Positions 1 to 13,643 of a stretch of DNA of 64,000 nt are shown in pieces. The stretch is from NCBI RefSeq assembly GCF_000151315.2, contig NW_011887301.1:785760-849759 (forward strand), given 5' to 3'. The stretch's first letter is position 1. The number at the start of each line of letters is the position of its first letter. Below the pieces are notes generated by a model, which saw only the letters and a program-made list of their open reading frames with translations, did not search any database and was not told the DNA's origin. The DNA is from Capsaspora owczarzaki ATCC 30864. Its lineage: Eukaryota > Opisthokonta > Filasterea. Position numbers and translations under genes: made by a program.

Positions 1-673
1 TGCGAATTTGTAGGTGACGATTATGAAAACGATGACGAAGACGACGACGAGGGCGATGGCGATGGCGCTGATGGCAACCTACGTGGAGTTAGCTGGCCAC
101 CATCCGAAGTCTGGTTGGCACCGGCAGATCCCAGCTCATGTAAGTGGATTGTTGGGACGTGTATGGGATTGATGATTCGCGCATCATGATGGATAGTGGC
201 TCAGTTTTCGTGTTGGTTGTACGACCGATCCAGTGCAAGCCATTTTTGAGGCCTTGTCGGCATGTCAAGCCATGCACCCAGACCAGGATGCCAGCGATGG
301 TAAGCGCAACCAGGGCCTGGTTGTCGTTGGTGCTGCCGTTGCGACCATGGTGACCCGTGCTAAATGGCTGTGGTTGTTGTTTTGTGCATCTGGCAGACGA
401 CGAGGAACTTGACGAAGAAGAAGCAGAGGTAACAGCACGAGAATGGAAGCTCTAACATGATCAACTTTCCATGGATCTAGTGCTCACCGTCCTGCACATA
501 CATCCTGTGTCACCATATGTCTTTGACAGGCTCGCCTGGATCACCTCGACTCGGTCTTCCAGATCACCTCCACGTCACAGTTTGACGCAATGACCGATGA
601 TCGTTTTGACGACGCCGAAGACGATGGTGAGGAGGGAGCAGAGGACACCGCGAACGGCGATCTGCACGAGTGA
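1..673 (+). CDS. CLNS1A: pICln, chloride conductance regulatory protein / methylosome subunit (5' end outside window)
   Basis: pICln is known to bind Sm proteins and present them to the PRMT5 methylosome for snRNP assembly. The exons visible here are 1-139, 234-299, 397-428 and 530-673, and all join in frame. The first carries an acidic run followed by VWLAPADPSS. The second reads IFEALSACQAMHPDQ, which matches the end of the pICln PH-like fold (human ECQALHPDPED). The last two give a second acidic stretch, the conserved helix ARLDHLDSVF and an acidic C-terminus ending in NGDLHE. The N-terminal half lies left of the window. The gene is convergent with the tRNA deaminase, with 347 bases between stop codons. 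The family call rests on the motif order. Confidence 0.82.
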
Positions 674-1020
674 TTCGATGAAATACAAACTTTGCAAAAT
701 TAGCACTTTTCAGCACCCGTGGTTTTCTTCAATTCCACGCTTGATTTTTGTCTTGTGTTGCTGTTAACAAAATTTTGCTGAAATTACACCTTAACATAAA
801 CCTTAACATTCACAGTGCCACTCGAAGCAATATAAACAAAACTCAAATACGAATGATGATGATGCTCAAATTTGCGAGCGCCCTGCCGAATCTGACGACG
901 TTTTTTACACGGCCAGTTGAGTTTCACGATCTCGTTTACGACGAGGCACGGGAGCTGCAATCATTTTCACACACGCGCAAGTAAAGTCAGTCATGACGCT
1001 CAAAGGGTTGGCGCTTTTCT
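674..1020. other. Intergenic gap between convergent genes
   Basis: This AT-rich stretch holds the two 3' ends of pICln (+) and the deaminase (-). No further coding signal is seen. Confidence 0.6.
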
Positions 1021-2770
<1,750 letters not shown>

Positions 2771-5112
2771 TGGTGGAAAAAATAGAAAAAAAAAGACTGA
2801 GCTTTGAATTTAATTGAATATATAAGAAAGCAATAATAACAATACTGTACATGGTGACATGAAAACAAAGTCAGAGGCGAAGGGTGGAAAAGCGGTCAAA
2901 AGCGCTCAAAATGCTGTTTCAAGGGGGAATTCTGGGCGGCGGTTGTATGATCTGACTTTGCAAACAATAGTACAACGAACAGAGTACGGGTTGCATTGGA
3001 ATCGGAGCGAGAGAATCGGTCTGAGAAGCGTTCTCTTTGACTGGAATTGTCAATGAAATGGGGACTCCCTTTGCAATCTCTTCCCAGTCTCCTGCTCGAT
3101 CCACCTTGATGTTGCTTTCTTGATTTGCGAGTTTCTTAGATTCTGAGCCTTGCAGCACACCAGGAAATTTGCGGGTATACATTTTGCAATGGGAATTTTT
3201 CCCCAGTTCACTGAGGCCACTGTGCACCACCGCCCGCCGCCCTGACCCCATCAGGTTTGTACATGACCTGACAGCACCCCGTGGCTGCATTGGCGAGGAC
3301 GGGGGACACCTGCATCGTCGTGTACGGATACCCCCTTTTTGTGTGTCGCACCTGGTGACGAGGTCCCTCAAAACGGCACTGCAGCCCCTTCTACTGTACA
3401 CCATTGGAATGAGCCGATTTTTTAGATATAGAATCATGTGCGAGACGGCCAGGAGCGAAGCGCTGGAGGCCGCACCAGGTTTCGGGTCCGTCGCGGCCAA
3501 GCCGACCGCTCGATCTCGGCCTAGACCGCACCCACCGCCGATATTATGGTCTCTAAAAATCTAATAGATGGGTCTGGTACCTCCATTGAACGGGCGGGCC
3601 TGGGGCAGTGTCCGACTGCGGGATATGGACAGCCGTCCACGAGCCCTCAGGGCGCCGACTAGGGCTGTCCGTTAGTGCCACCTCTAGTATAGAAAGTTAG
3701 CGCTTGGCATGATGTATATGAATCCGGGATCGGTCGGGCGGTAGCGCTCGATAGCACGAAGAAGGACTGAATCGGCCTTTCGAATTTCGTCCAAAACCTG
3801 CTAGCCCCGAGATCGATGCCTTTCACCAGCTCTGTCCGTGTAATCCATACATATTCCGATTGTTCAATGTCTGATGAGTTGGAAACCGTTATGGCGAGTG
3901 AGGTGCCGCACGATGCGTCCGAGTTGGCTTCTCGCTCGTATCCAGCCATGTAGACACCTAGGAGCTTGACCAGCCATATATCAATGTACTCTATACACTC
4001 TAAAGTATCCGCTCTATATCGCGCGTGGACAGTGATCGTTGGTGTCTAGTTGATGCACCCGACCAAACATTCGACGGGCGTTAACTTGCGATTTCCGAGT
4101 CGCATCCATGAAATATTTTACCAGACAACAGTAAATTAGTACTAGAGTCTAAATCATTGATGCGGAATTGCGGTGATATCTGGAGGGTGGATCACGAAGG
4201 GTCGGAAATGACCCATTTGGCGGGTGCTCGATCTTTGTCCAGCATCGTCCGATCTCTGATATTGTAACTTTTTCTCGCTTCTCACGTGCATTAGACATCA
4301 CATCTGCGGAGGGGCGGATGTGGTACTAAATCATGCGGAGTGGGAGGAGGCCAAAGTTTCGGCCAACTCGCAAAACCATGGATCGAGTGCCCGGTCGTTT
4401 TACCGGCCGCCCATGCTGCCACCGGTACGTGATAATACTTACCAATAGTGTTAGAGTTGCTTTGCTTTTGTTCCGACCGATTCCACTTGATAGAAGCCGA
4501 CTTAGCGAATCGTGCAAATGGTCTTCTTGACGCTCCTCGTGTGACCACCACTGCCGTGATACAACAAGTTTCAAGGTTTTAAAAGTGTTGTCAGATAATT
4601 TACATTTGAATCATAGCCGTTAGTGGCCATTGGTACTTGCGCTTCTTGTCGTGGGATGAGACTTGCTTTTAGTGACTCGACCGCGGCTTTGGGGTGCATG
4701 AACGCCTCAAGGTCCCATCCCCATCCATGTTTATCAGTATTGTATCGTTTTCTGTGATTAGTGGGCCTAGTCCATAGCACTGGCTGGTGGCAGAAACTTG
4801 ACTGCGCTGAATTCCTCTTCGCGCTTGAGTCTGTCTCTTCAAGCTGATCTACCTCCAACAGATCGTGCTTCAGACCAGGTCTATGACATGTAACCGATAG
4901 TAGCATCAATTCTAGTTACGTGGCTATCCAGGATGAGGCATGAAACGAATGTTGTACCCCTAGAATCATGTTTCTTCGGCGAGCTAGTTTTGCTGAACCA
5001 ACTCCGTCTGTCTACGCTAGCTAAATCGTCTAAAACCGTACCCATATGGAATAGATGAAATTAAATACATAAATTAAACAATAAAACACAAGAGCAGCGG
5101 ACTAAACACCCT
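2771..5112. other. 2.3 kb without a recognised gene (left part of transposon island)
   Basis: No known gene is recognised here. On the minus strand an open frame at 2919-3500 has a protein-like end containing VDRAGDWEEIAKGVPISLT, but it lacks an early ATG and I cannot name it. A second small open frame, 3659-3949 (-), begins with ATG and encodes 96 residues of unknown kind. The stretch borders the large transposon gene and may hold its 3' non-coding end and terminal repeat. I could not locate the repeat. Confidence 0.45.
2919..3500 (-). CDS. Uncertain open reading frame, unknown product
   Basis: The frame is open for about 194 codons, but its first codon is TTG and the first ATG comes 21 residues in. 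The C-terminal half looks protein-like (ESNIKVDRAGDWEEIAKG, then PISLTIPVKENASQTDSL), while the middle is Cys/Arg-rich and unconvincing. It could be a terminal exon whose upstream exons I cannot see, a fragment of a decayed gene or element, or chance. No family is recognised. Confidence 0.2.
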   Translation of the reverse strand: MAATDPKPGAASSASLLAVSHMILYLKNRLIPMVYSRRGCSAVLRDLVTRCDTQKGGIRTRRCRCPPSSPMQPRGAVRSCTNLMGSGRRAVVHSGLSELGKNSHCKMYTRKFPGVLQGSESKKLANQESNIKVDRAGDWEEIAKGVPISLTIPVKENASQTDSLAPIPMQPVLCSLYYCLQSQIIQPPPRIPP

Positions 5113-5712
5113 TCAAGCCTTCGTTACGTGCGGTGTCCAGCAGCGGGCGGCATCAGCGAGCCACTTGAACCGCACATGCTCGGCAATCAGGAGCGACAAG
5201 GGAGGTACGGCTTGAGATCTAGAAGGTTGACCAACGGTGGGCGGAGGTGGATCGGTAGGGACCCACGGCCACGGGTTAGACGTGGATGCCTGCAAGTCTT
5301 CTGCTGACACGCCGAGCCGTGCAATCCTCTCGGCCATCCACAAGGCGAGCCAACCACAAGTCCAAGGAGGTTTCTCCGTCTGGCCAGGCCCTTGGTGCCC
5401 GTAGATAGAACCCGGCTCGGGAACAAAGCTCCATTCAGTCGAGTCCGGCAAGAACGATTTAACAATTTCGACAAGGTCGAGAGCCGGTTTCTTCAGTCCC
5501 TCGAAAATGCGGATGGTGAAGGTTTTCCGATGCAGCACAACGAGGAACCAGTGCTGCTCTCGATTCGCTGGAAAGATGACAAGGCCATCTTCCGATGCAG
5601 CGACTGTGTCAGACAATGAATCGTTGCACTCCGAGAACCTGATTTCTCGGTTGGAGTGGCCTCGCAGTGATCTGTCCATGTCAGCAGTCCCGTTGGCGTC
5701 GAAGGTCTGCTG
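5113..5712 (-). CDS. ULP1/C48-like cysteine protease exon of the large transposon
   Basis: This last exon of the transposon gene encodes about 199 residues. The His-Trp pair in REQHWFLVV and the Cys in WTCGWLAL sit in the order and spacing of ULP1/SENP proteases, which cleave ubiquitin-like modifiers from proteins. In transposons the role of this domain is unknown; it may process the long polyprotein or counter host sumoylation. It ends in a Pro-rich tail. The domain call is good, but activity is inferred only. Confidence 0.65.
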   Translation of the reverse strand, partial: QQTFDANGTADMDRSLRGHSNREIRFSECNDSLSDTVAASEDGLVIFPANREQHWFLVVLHRKTFTIRIFEGLKKPALDLVEIVKSFLPDSTEWSFVPEPGSIYGHQGPGQTEKPPWTCGWLALWMAERIARLGVSAEDLQASTSNPWPWVPTDPPPPTVGQPSRSQAVPPLSLLIAEHVRFKWLADAARCWTPHVTKA

Positions 5713-8700
5713 CTTAGGCAATCGATTACCTCATGCTGTGAGTCGCCGCTCTCCGCAATCAAGCAACCGCGGTCCAACCTTAACACACACACACACGCAC
5801 ATCATACCCAAAAGGTGACTTTGACCCCGTTTTGCGAGGTAATGTTTGCTTGTTGCAGGCGCCCGAAGCAAAAGTCAAGCGCTTCAGCGGACATCCACTC
5901 AGAGCCCTTGTCGTCGAAGGGCTTCAAGACTTGTCTCGCTGGCAGATGCTCGGACGCATCTATCCCAGGCGAATTGAGCTTGATCGGGATGCTCCTGTCA
6001 TAGAGCTGAAGGAACTCCTGCACAGTTTGCAAGGCCTTCGGGGACAGGTTGGCGGCCGGTTGGGCAGCTGCTGAGATTGAAGCCGTCGACTCTACAGACG
6101 AGTTGACGGGCGGTTGGGCAGTGGCGGGGATCAAAGCCATCGGCTCGGCGGACAGTTCGGTGGGCGGTTGGGTCGACTCTGCAGACACGTTGTCGGGCGG
6201 TTGAGTAGCGGCTGGGATTGTGGGTGAGACCCGCAGGGGTGTGAACTGCAAGGGCTGGCAGGCTCTCATGAGCCAACGGTACGCGAGAATTCTAGGCCTG
6301 GGGTGCCATGCGAGCTCAGCTTCGATTGCCTCGGGGGGATCTGTCCACATGCTTGCCCACAGACGCTTCATCAGGATCGGCCTCGGTCGTTGAACAAGTT
6401 CGGTTAGGCCTGCGGAGGCTGCTTGTTGAGCAGAAGGGCGGCCAGGAGGAGTCTGCGGCGGTCGTGCAGACCTAGTAGCGCAGTCACGCCTGACTGTATG
6501 CGGGGGTTGCACGTGCCCTGCATGCGAAACAGAAGAAGAAGGGCGGTCACCAAGAGCAGAGAGAGGCGTGCGTTCTGCTTGGTCGACCTGCATCGGTTCA
6601 GCGGACCCAGAATCGTGGCTGCGACTGCCTGCATGCGGAGCTGGAGCATGTGCCGTATGCGCAACATGGGAAACCGATGCATGTGAAGCACGAGCAGGAG
6701 CACCAGCAGGACTATGTTGAGCAGGAGCCCCAGCAGCAGGGGCTTGAGCAGGTGCTGTCCACCGGGCTTTCATTGCAGCCATATTGCGTCGTGTGACGGG
6801 GTCCAGGGGCGAGAAAAGCAACGAGAGCTCGGCAGCAGACACGCTCTTGCCGCTGGGGTGCCCAGGCATCTGAAAGCCAAAGTCGCTCTCCACGTCGTCT
6901 TCAAGCCTGGCATCAAGCTCCAGTTCTGGGCGCAACACGTTGCGTGCAGTGGGCATCAGCACGACACGGTCAGCGTGGTTGTGCTTGACAAGGGAGAACT
7001 TGATTTGCTTCTTGTCGTCCTGGGGGAGGTTGCACATGTGATGGAAACACGCGTGCATGGTGCTGAGCGGGGCGACGAGGGTCGTGGCCGGCACGAGAAA
7101 TTTGGCACGACAAGCGTACTCGGACACGGCCTTCCCCCCACGAAACAATGAAACGCTGTCAACGCGGTGCAGCAGCTCGACGCACGCCCAGTCCGTGAAG
7201 GCATCCGGAGGAGCATTCGTGAGACGGTACCCAAACAGAAACTTGCCGAGATAGCTTCTTGTGTCGATGCGAATCTTGACAAACCCATTCTCCTTGACGT
7301 GCAGACCACATGTTGTTCGAACACGAGTTCCTTTCCGCGCAGTCATACTTCCATTGTGCGCGAACGTGTGTGCCTCTTTCACAGAAGGATGTGGAGGGCA
7401 CAGGCTACTCTGCAAGACATTGTAGGCCTTCTTGTCCATGTACGAAATGGCCGAAGCTTGCTTGGTCGTGGCCTCAGCCTGTCGTGGTGTCAACGCATCC
7501 AGCCGGGGTGAAGTCTGGCGGCAACCTCCCTCAGTGGGCTCAACCGCGTCAGGGGCGTCGAACAGTTCCGGGACAGGAGGAGCACAGCGAGAAGACGTGG
7601 AGAGGGGAGGAGCGGTTGGCGAGTTCGCAACGTCGGTCGGGTCAGCTATGCGAAAGGTGTAGTCCATCCACATCTTTCCGAGGGCAGTGGCGGCGACGTT
7701 GTGATGGTTGCCAAACCCGGCGGCCTGGTGCATGCGACCGTGCATCGACTCGAAACGCTCGTTGGAAAACAGCTCGGCGTTGGGGTAAATCTCGTAAAGC
7801 CGGACATACTCAGCCAGCGCGTGGAACTTTTTGCTGTGTGCCAAGTTCAACAGTTGAGGAGGCATGAGTGACGGTGCTCCAGACGTGTAACACTCTCGTT
7901 GAGCGTTGACGACCTCCGAATTCAGGTTGGTTAGGATGTCAATCAACAAGTCCTTGAGCTCGACGCGCTGGGCCTGCGTGCACTTTGGGGTCATGATGAG
8001 GCACACAATTCGAGCTGCCGCCGTGAACACGCGACCAAGGGACGTGGTGAGCTCGGCCGCGGTCGCGGCGGCTGTCGGGGCTTCGGGATGGCCGAGCGCC
8101 TTCGCTGCGTACTGTTCAAACTGGCGCGACACGGCACCAAACAGCGTGGGGAGCAACTGTGCCAGCTGAAAGTGCTCCCAGCCAACGAGCGCTTTGATGA
8201 ATGAAGCGGCCGATCCGGAGATTTGATGCGACGAGTCCAACCCGCTCTTGTCAACGTGATTCACCAGTACAGCGAGCAACCCGTTGCATTCCTGCGCTGA
8301 GAGGAAGCCGTTTTTCCTGTCTTCCGGACACAGGAGCGCCCGGAAGCCCAAGTTGACGGCCTTGGCGAGCCCGAGATGGTTGACATGGAGCAGGTCTGGG
8401 AGGGAAACCATCTCTGCGCCAGGCCGGAGAAACTGCGGTAGGAACAGCCACGAGCTTGGAGTCGGGCTACATTCAAGACTCGTAAGCAGGCTCCGAAACG
8501 TCTTGTACCCTTGAGCCTTGCTCGCATCAGAACTTGGTGAGATGTTTGGAAAGTTCCTCGGTGGCGCCACCGGCTCGATGAAATGGCCTGCCGAAATGAC
8601 TGGGATGCCCATGCGGGTCGGCACTTGCAGGCCATAAAAGTCTGTCGTGCCTTCGGCAGCAGCTTGCTTGTCGAAGGGCGCTCGCAGGACGCCGGCGTGC

Positions 8701-11700
8701 AAGGCGTGGCAGAAGAGAGACTTGGACAAATCTCGCTTGAATGTGGTGGTGGATGGGTCTTGCTTGCTTGCAGTGCACTCGAGACAGTGCTGTTGCACAT
8801 TCCGGCCCAGCGCGGCACGGATGGCGGGACTGTCGCCGCGAAAAGCTGTGATTTCCACCTGTCGGGTTTCCAAGATGCGGTGTCAGCGTGCTCTGGCCAG
8901 CTCACACATCCATGTTCAGCCTTCCTGACCAAGTTTACTTACTTGCCAAAGCTCGGGAAAGCCCGTGATGGGGTCGACGGTGGTGAAGCCAGCAGATTGC
9001 TGGATGTGCCCGATTTGCGCAACAAGTCCGTTGCGGGTCGTGTCCATGTCAACATCGACACCCATTGCAGCAAGGATAACGCCAAACCCTGTCTTGCGCA
9101 TGCGTTCTCTGTGCGGAAAGCCGAGTAGCTCGAACTGGATGTCCATGCAGCCGTGCTTGGTGCGAAACTGATGCGCGACTCGAGCAAATCCATCGTCTTC
9201 AAACACGTTCATGCGAAGGGTCTGCAGCAAGGCAGGCTTGGTCGCAATCGACACCTGCTGCTGCCGAGCCTCGTTGATGCGCTTGTAGACTGCGGTCTGT
9301 GGCAATTGTGAACCAGCGTGTCAGACAAAGCGTCACGATTGCCGGAAACAAATGTCAGCCGTGTCCTTACCATTTCCGATTGCATGTGTTTCAGCTTGTA
9401 CTCGCGCTCGGGTCGATCCTGCGGATGTTGCATATCATACGGGTAGGGCATCGTTGAAAACAAGCAGTTCCACTGCCATTTGAGTGGCTGCTTCTCGATC
9501 TGGAAGTGCTTCTGGAACGATATGAACGGGGTGGGCCGCGCGGCGATATCTCTGACAAGTTCGATTGCTCCGACAACCTCAGCTGCACAAACATTCCGCA
9601 TGTGCCGAAACACGAGGTGTGGAGTGATGTGCAGTTTCTGTGTGGCGATCCTGCTTGTTTGCCCGCGTCCGGGCCAGCTGTTAGACTCGAAAAGAATCCG
9701 AAATCGGCCAATGTGGTGCGACTGGACCTGGGCTGCGGACATGGTCGATGTGTCGATTCGGTTGTCAAGGCCGCTGCCTTCAAATAGAGTGAACAACGGT
9801 TTCTCCAGGAAGCTACTCCAATGTTTCGGGCTGATGCTCGGGCTGCTGGGGGGATCCCCGAGGAATCTCTGCTCTCGCTCGACGCAGGCGCATTTTGAAG
9901 TTCCACGAGCACGAGCATCGTGGTGTCTGAGCTGGCAGTGGCGCATGCAGTCGCAATTCGGGTCCTTCGGATTGGGGCAAATCGGAAGCATAACCACATC
10001 GCCGACCGTGAGGACAGGCACCTTGGAGACGCCGGTTGCGCCATCAGGAGCCGAAGGTGCAGAACCCTGTTGCGAGACGTAGTACAGCGACCGTTCGCTG
10101 GACTTGTCAGGCAGCTCAATCTTTCCGATCACGCAAGTCTTCTCCAATCCCGAGATGGTCTTGCCCCACTCGTCGCAAAAATCAAAGTGACCGGTGCGCT
10201 GTGATTCGATTGAGCACCCAAAGTCAAAGTAGTCTCTGATCTCGACTCGTGGGGGTGGGCGCCTGGTCGCACGCAGGGACTCTTCGTACTTTTCCTTTGT
10301 GATTTTTTCTTCGGTGCGGAGACGCAGAGACTCCGCCGATTTGTACGCTTTCTGATTACAGTGGGTTGCGAATTCTTGGAGCGCCGCGGGGTGATCCTCG
10401 AAGTGATCGAGCATTGCGACGGATTGTGTTGAAGTCGAGGTAGCTCGGCGAGCCTTGATCAGAACCTGCGTCAAGCACTCCCACAGGTCATCGAGATGGA
10501 GATCGTTTTCGTTTTTTGTGGTCTTTGCCCGAAGGCGGTGCAGGTTTAGCTTTGAGGTGGCGGTTTTTGAAATCTCGCTCTGAAGCCTGTGAAGCAAGCA
10601 GCCCTCATATCGGGACTCGTTCGGGGGGATTAGTATCGCTGTCATGATTGCAATGAGCGACGCTTTAGTCTTGAACCGGAGGTCTGTGTTCAACGTCTTG
10701 ACTTCAGATTCGCTTTTGACACGCAAGCGGTCGAGAATTGCTCTTGCGACTGGCTCAACGGAATTCATCTCCTGGATTGGACAAATGGGTTCAATCATGC
10801 AAACGATTGAGATGATCAATTCAGCGGGATGCATCCCAACAGAAGGAACGGGGGAACTTACACACGGTTGAAGAACTGCGTTTTCAATCAAGCCGTCGAT
10901 ATCAAACCGATCTATGGCCGAGTCGGCGCCGGCTCGGCTCAGCAGTTCTGCGTGAATACTGTCACTAAAAGCATGCGCGAGAGCTGGTTTGGAGGATTGG
11001 TAGTTGACGGTTGTGTTCTCGGTCACCTTTGCGGCCAGGATAAGAGTGTGGCGACTGAGCTGGTCCGCGACAAACGCGTTCGGGGGCAACTTGACGCACG
11101 AGGCTTCCATGCTGTCGGCCAGCACAGCTACAGAAATGCAGAAGTTATCGGACGCCGCAACTCGAGCGTAGGGCAGGAACCGTTCGCGGAAAGTTCGACT
11201 GTTCAACATCGTCACAAAAGTGATCAGAACTGAAATTGAGGCGACTTGTTTGCCTTGTAGGTTGCTTGTGACTTGGACTTGCTCGTGGACTCTGGCAAGC
11301 CGAGGAAGCAGCCCCCTGATCTGATCTGCGTCAGTTTCTCTCGCGTCCAGCAAGCCCAGTACGAGCTCCCTAGTCTGGTCCAGACTCGCAGGCTTCAAGC
11401 GATCCTCCAGAAGAATTTGGAACATGCGCAGCACGTTGGAAGTGCAGTCCACTGGCAAGGCCGATTCGGCATGAAGGACCGCGAGCTGAGACTTGGGCGA
11501 ACTCCACGCGCCTTCGAGACTCTACCAAACAATGGATTACAAGAAGATGAGGGATCACATGAGAATTGCAGAGGTTGACGCGGAAGTTCCTTACCTGTGC
11601 CGCGTTTGGCGGAATCCAGTTGAGGAGCTCGACGATCCGGGCTCTGGTTGGAGCTGGCTGAGGGCTCTGATCCTCAGAGGCTTCACCCTCCGAATCGCTC

Positions 11701-12689
11701 TCTTCGTCGGATTCATCGCCGAAGAAGGCACGCAGGATCAGACGATCGACTCGGGACACATCCTCGGCTGGCGACGCCGGCTCGTCACAAACGCTTGCTT
11801 GCTCGTGTGCCTGGTCCTCTTCATCGGATTCCACGCAAGCGCCCGAAGAGTTCACACGTATCTCTTCCAGGATTTCGGCTGCGGCATCTACTGCTTGTCC
11901 TGAGCCGGTCGTTGTAGATATCGGAGGTGAATGGCTCAGCCCCTCTGTACCACCGCCAGTAGTATCCATCGCCAAAGTATCGCTGGAGTCCTGCGGCACT
12001 GGTTCGAGATCATCCGCAAGAACGACCGAAGGCAGCACCGAGGGATGATCGGAATTCTGCAGCAGCGAGGCACTCGTCCACGCGCCAATTGCATGTGATA
12101 TATACGGGATCGTAGAATCGTCGACTTGCATCATTGAAGCCTCATCCAGCGACGATCGGTCCGTGGATGAGTGAGTTGGGTCGTGGCTTGAGCACATTGG
12201 GGTCATCTCGCCGTCGGCCTGACGCGTTTCCGCAGAAGACGAGCTGCTCATGACCGTACTGGTCGTGTTGTCGAGCTCAGGCTGCACCGAAAGGTTCGAC
12301 AAGGACCCAGCAGGAGAAAGAGAGTCCTCCAAGCCCAAGGACACACGAGCCGCGGTTCTTGGTGCTGGCGGCGCGCTGCAGCATGCCCAGCATACGGACT
12401 GTGCTTCTCTGATGTGAGTGCGTGTCACTACATGTGCTTCGACTCGGTCTTTCCGGAGAAAACGATTGAAAACGTCCTTTCCGCAGCTCCCGCAGGTGTA
12501 GCCCCTTCGAGGATTTCCATCCTTTCGCGACTCCGTGCCTGCCACGATCACCTTAGAGGCCATATGACACTCTAAGCTATGCCACTTGCTGGGAGAACAC
12601 CGGGGCATTGTCGGACCGACCAGAGCAGACTCGCCCGAATTGGTCGAAGAGAAGAGTGAGCGCAACCTGGATTTGGATGCATCCAACAT
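5113..12689 (-). mobile_element. Large DNA transposon gene: zinc finger + Tnp2-like transposase region + ULP1-type protease
   Basis: One five-exon gene can be assembled on the minus strand: 11595-12689, 9371-11521, 8943-9296, 5808-8858 and 5113-5712 (the last acceptor is a tandem NAGNAG, 5709 or 5712). Phases are all 0, giving about 2,416 residues. Exon 1 has a C2H2-like motif (YTCGSCGKDVFNRF...H...H) and an acidic region. The exon 3/4 junction reads ITAFRGDSPAIRAALGR then CLECTA, resembling the D-[AS]-P-A-R...C-x2-C block of Tnp2/Transposase_21 proteins. LPDLLHVNHLGLAKAV and NERFESMHGRMHQAAG follow, like the later Tnp2 blocks. Exon 5 has ULP1-protease signatures: EQHWFLVVL with the histidine, and PPWTCGWLALWM with the cysteine. 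The usual acid after the histidine reads Glu (RIFEG) rather than Asp. CACTA/EnSpm and KDZ/Zisupton elements are both known to carry such proteases, so the superfamily is open. Terminal repeats were not found. Confidence 0.7.
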
Positions 12690-13137
12690 GTCCTTTCAAG
12701 GCAAAAGAAGCTCAATAATCATCTGGCAATGTGCCACTGGAAGAGAGTAGAAGTAAAAGCGCCTTAAACGGCCTGGCTGGAGCCGACAGGTCGATTTTGC
12801 GAGCACCCCTCTTCAAGCACGACCCGCGGCGTCTTTGAGATGCGCATGCCTCTTCATTGAGCTGTTTTCGGACGAGAAAAATAATTTCGTGCTTGGTTTT
12901 AATGACATCAAGGGGTGAAGGAAGGCAGAATCAGTCGCCACCTCGACACGAGCGACAAGAGGCGGAAATGGCCGCTGCAAGACATGTCTAGACCCAATAT
13001 CGCCGCCTTTCAGGTATTATTGCAATGTTTGACATCATTGAAGATATTTGGAATCAAGATGCAGGGCGGATAGGCAACTCAAACAAGAAAAAACATTTCA
13101 AAGAAGTAAGGTCGTCTGGCCGATTTCAATTTGAATA
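12690..13137. other. Gap between the large transposon gene and the pogo-like element
   Basis: This presumably holds the promoter and one end of the large element. I see no clear CACTA-type terminus and no coding signal. The pogo-like element begins immediately after the TA at 13136-13137. Confidence 0.4.
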
Positions 13138-13161
13138 GAGTGACGGTCTCTAAATCCGGAT
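13138..13161 (+). repeat. Left terminal inverted repeat of the pogo-like element
   Basis: The 24-base end begins GAGTGACGGTCTCTAAATCC and is preceded by TA. It pairs with 16309-16332. Confidence 0.88.
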
Positions 13162-13643
13162 GGCGCCTCCTACGGCCTGTGTGCAAGCTTCCGCTCGCGC
13201 CTTGCCCCCCTGTGTCAATCAGTGCATCAATACCAATGTGTGGGTGAAGTAGCGGGGCGCTTTGGCCCGAACTCATCGCTAGGCACGCGAAAAACGAAAA
13301 AATGACGAAAAAGCGGATCCAGCCAAAATCCAATGCATCCGGATTAAAATGCAGGTGTTTTTGGGGCCGCCACGAGGTTGATCGCAAACGCGCCCTGCGG
13401 GCTCTGTGACATCGCCAGCCCGCCTTCCGCGAGCCAAATGCAGTCTACACACGATAGGTGTTATCGTGACCAAGCGGGCGCGGAGGTGCGGTCGACACGA
13501 GCGTGGGAATGGAGGATACGCTCGAACACCACTTTTGCAGCCAATCCATCGTGAGCTCCCGTCCGGCTGCTAATCGCTCTTCGAGCTAGATTGATGGAGT
13601 ATATGACATATCAAACCATTTTATTCAATAAACAATACAAAAA

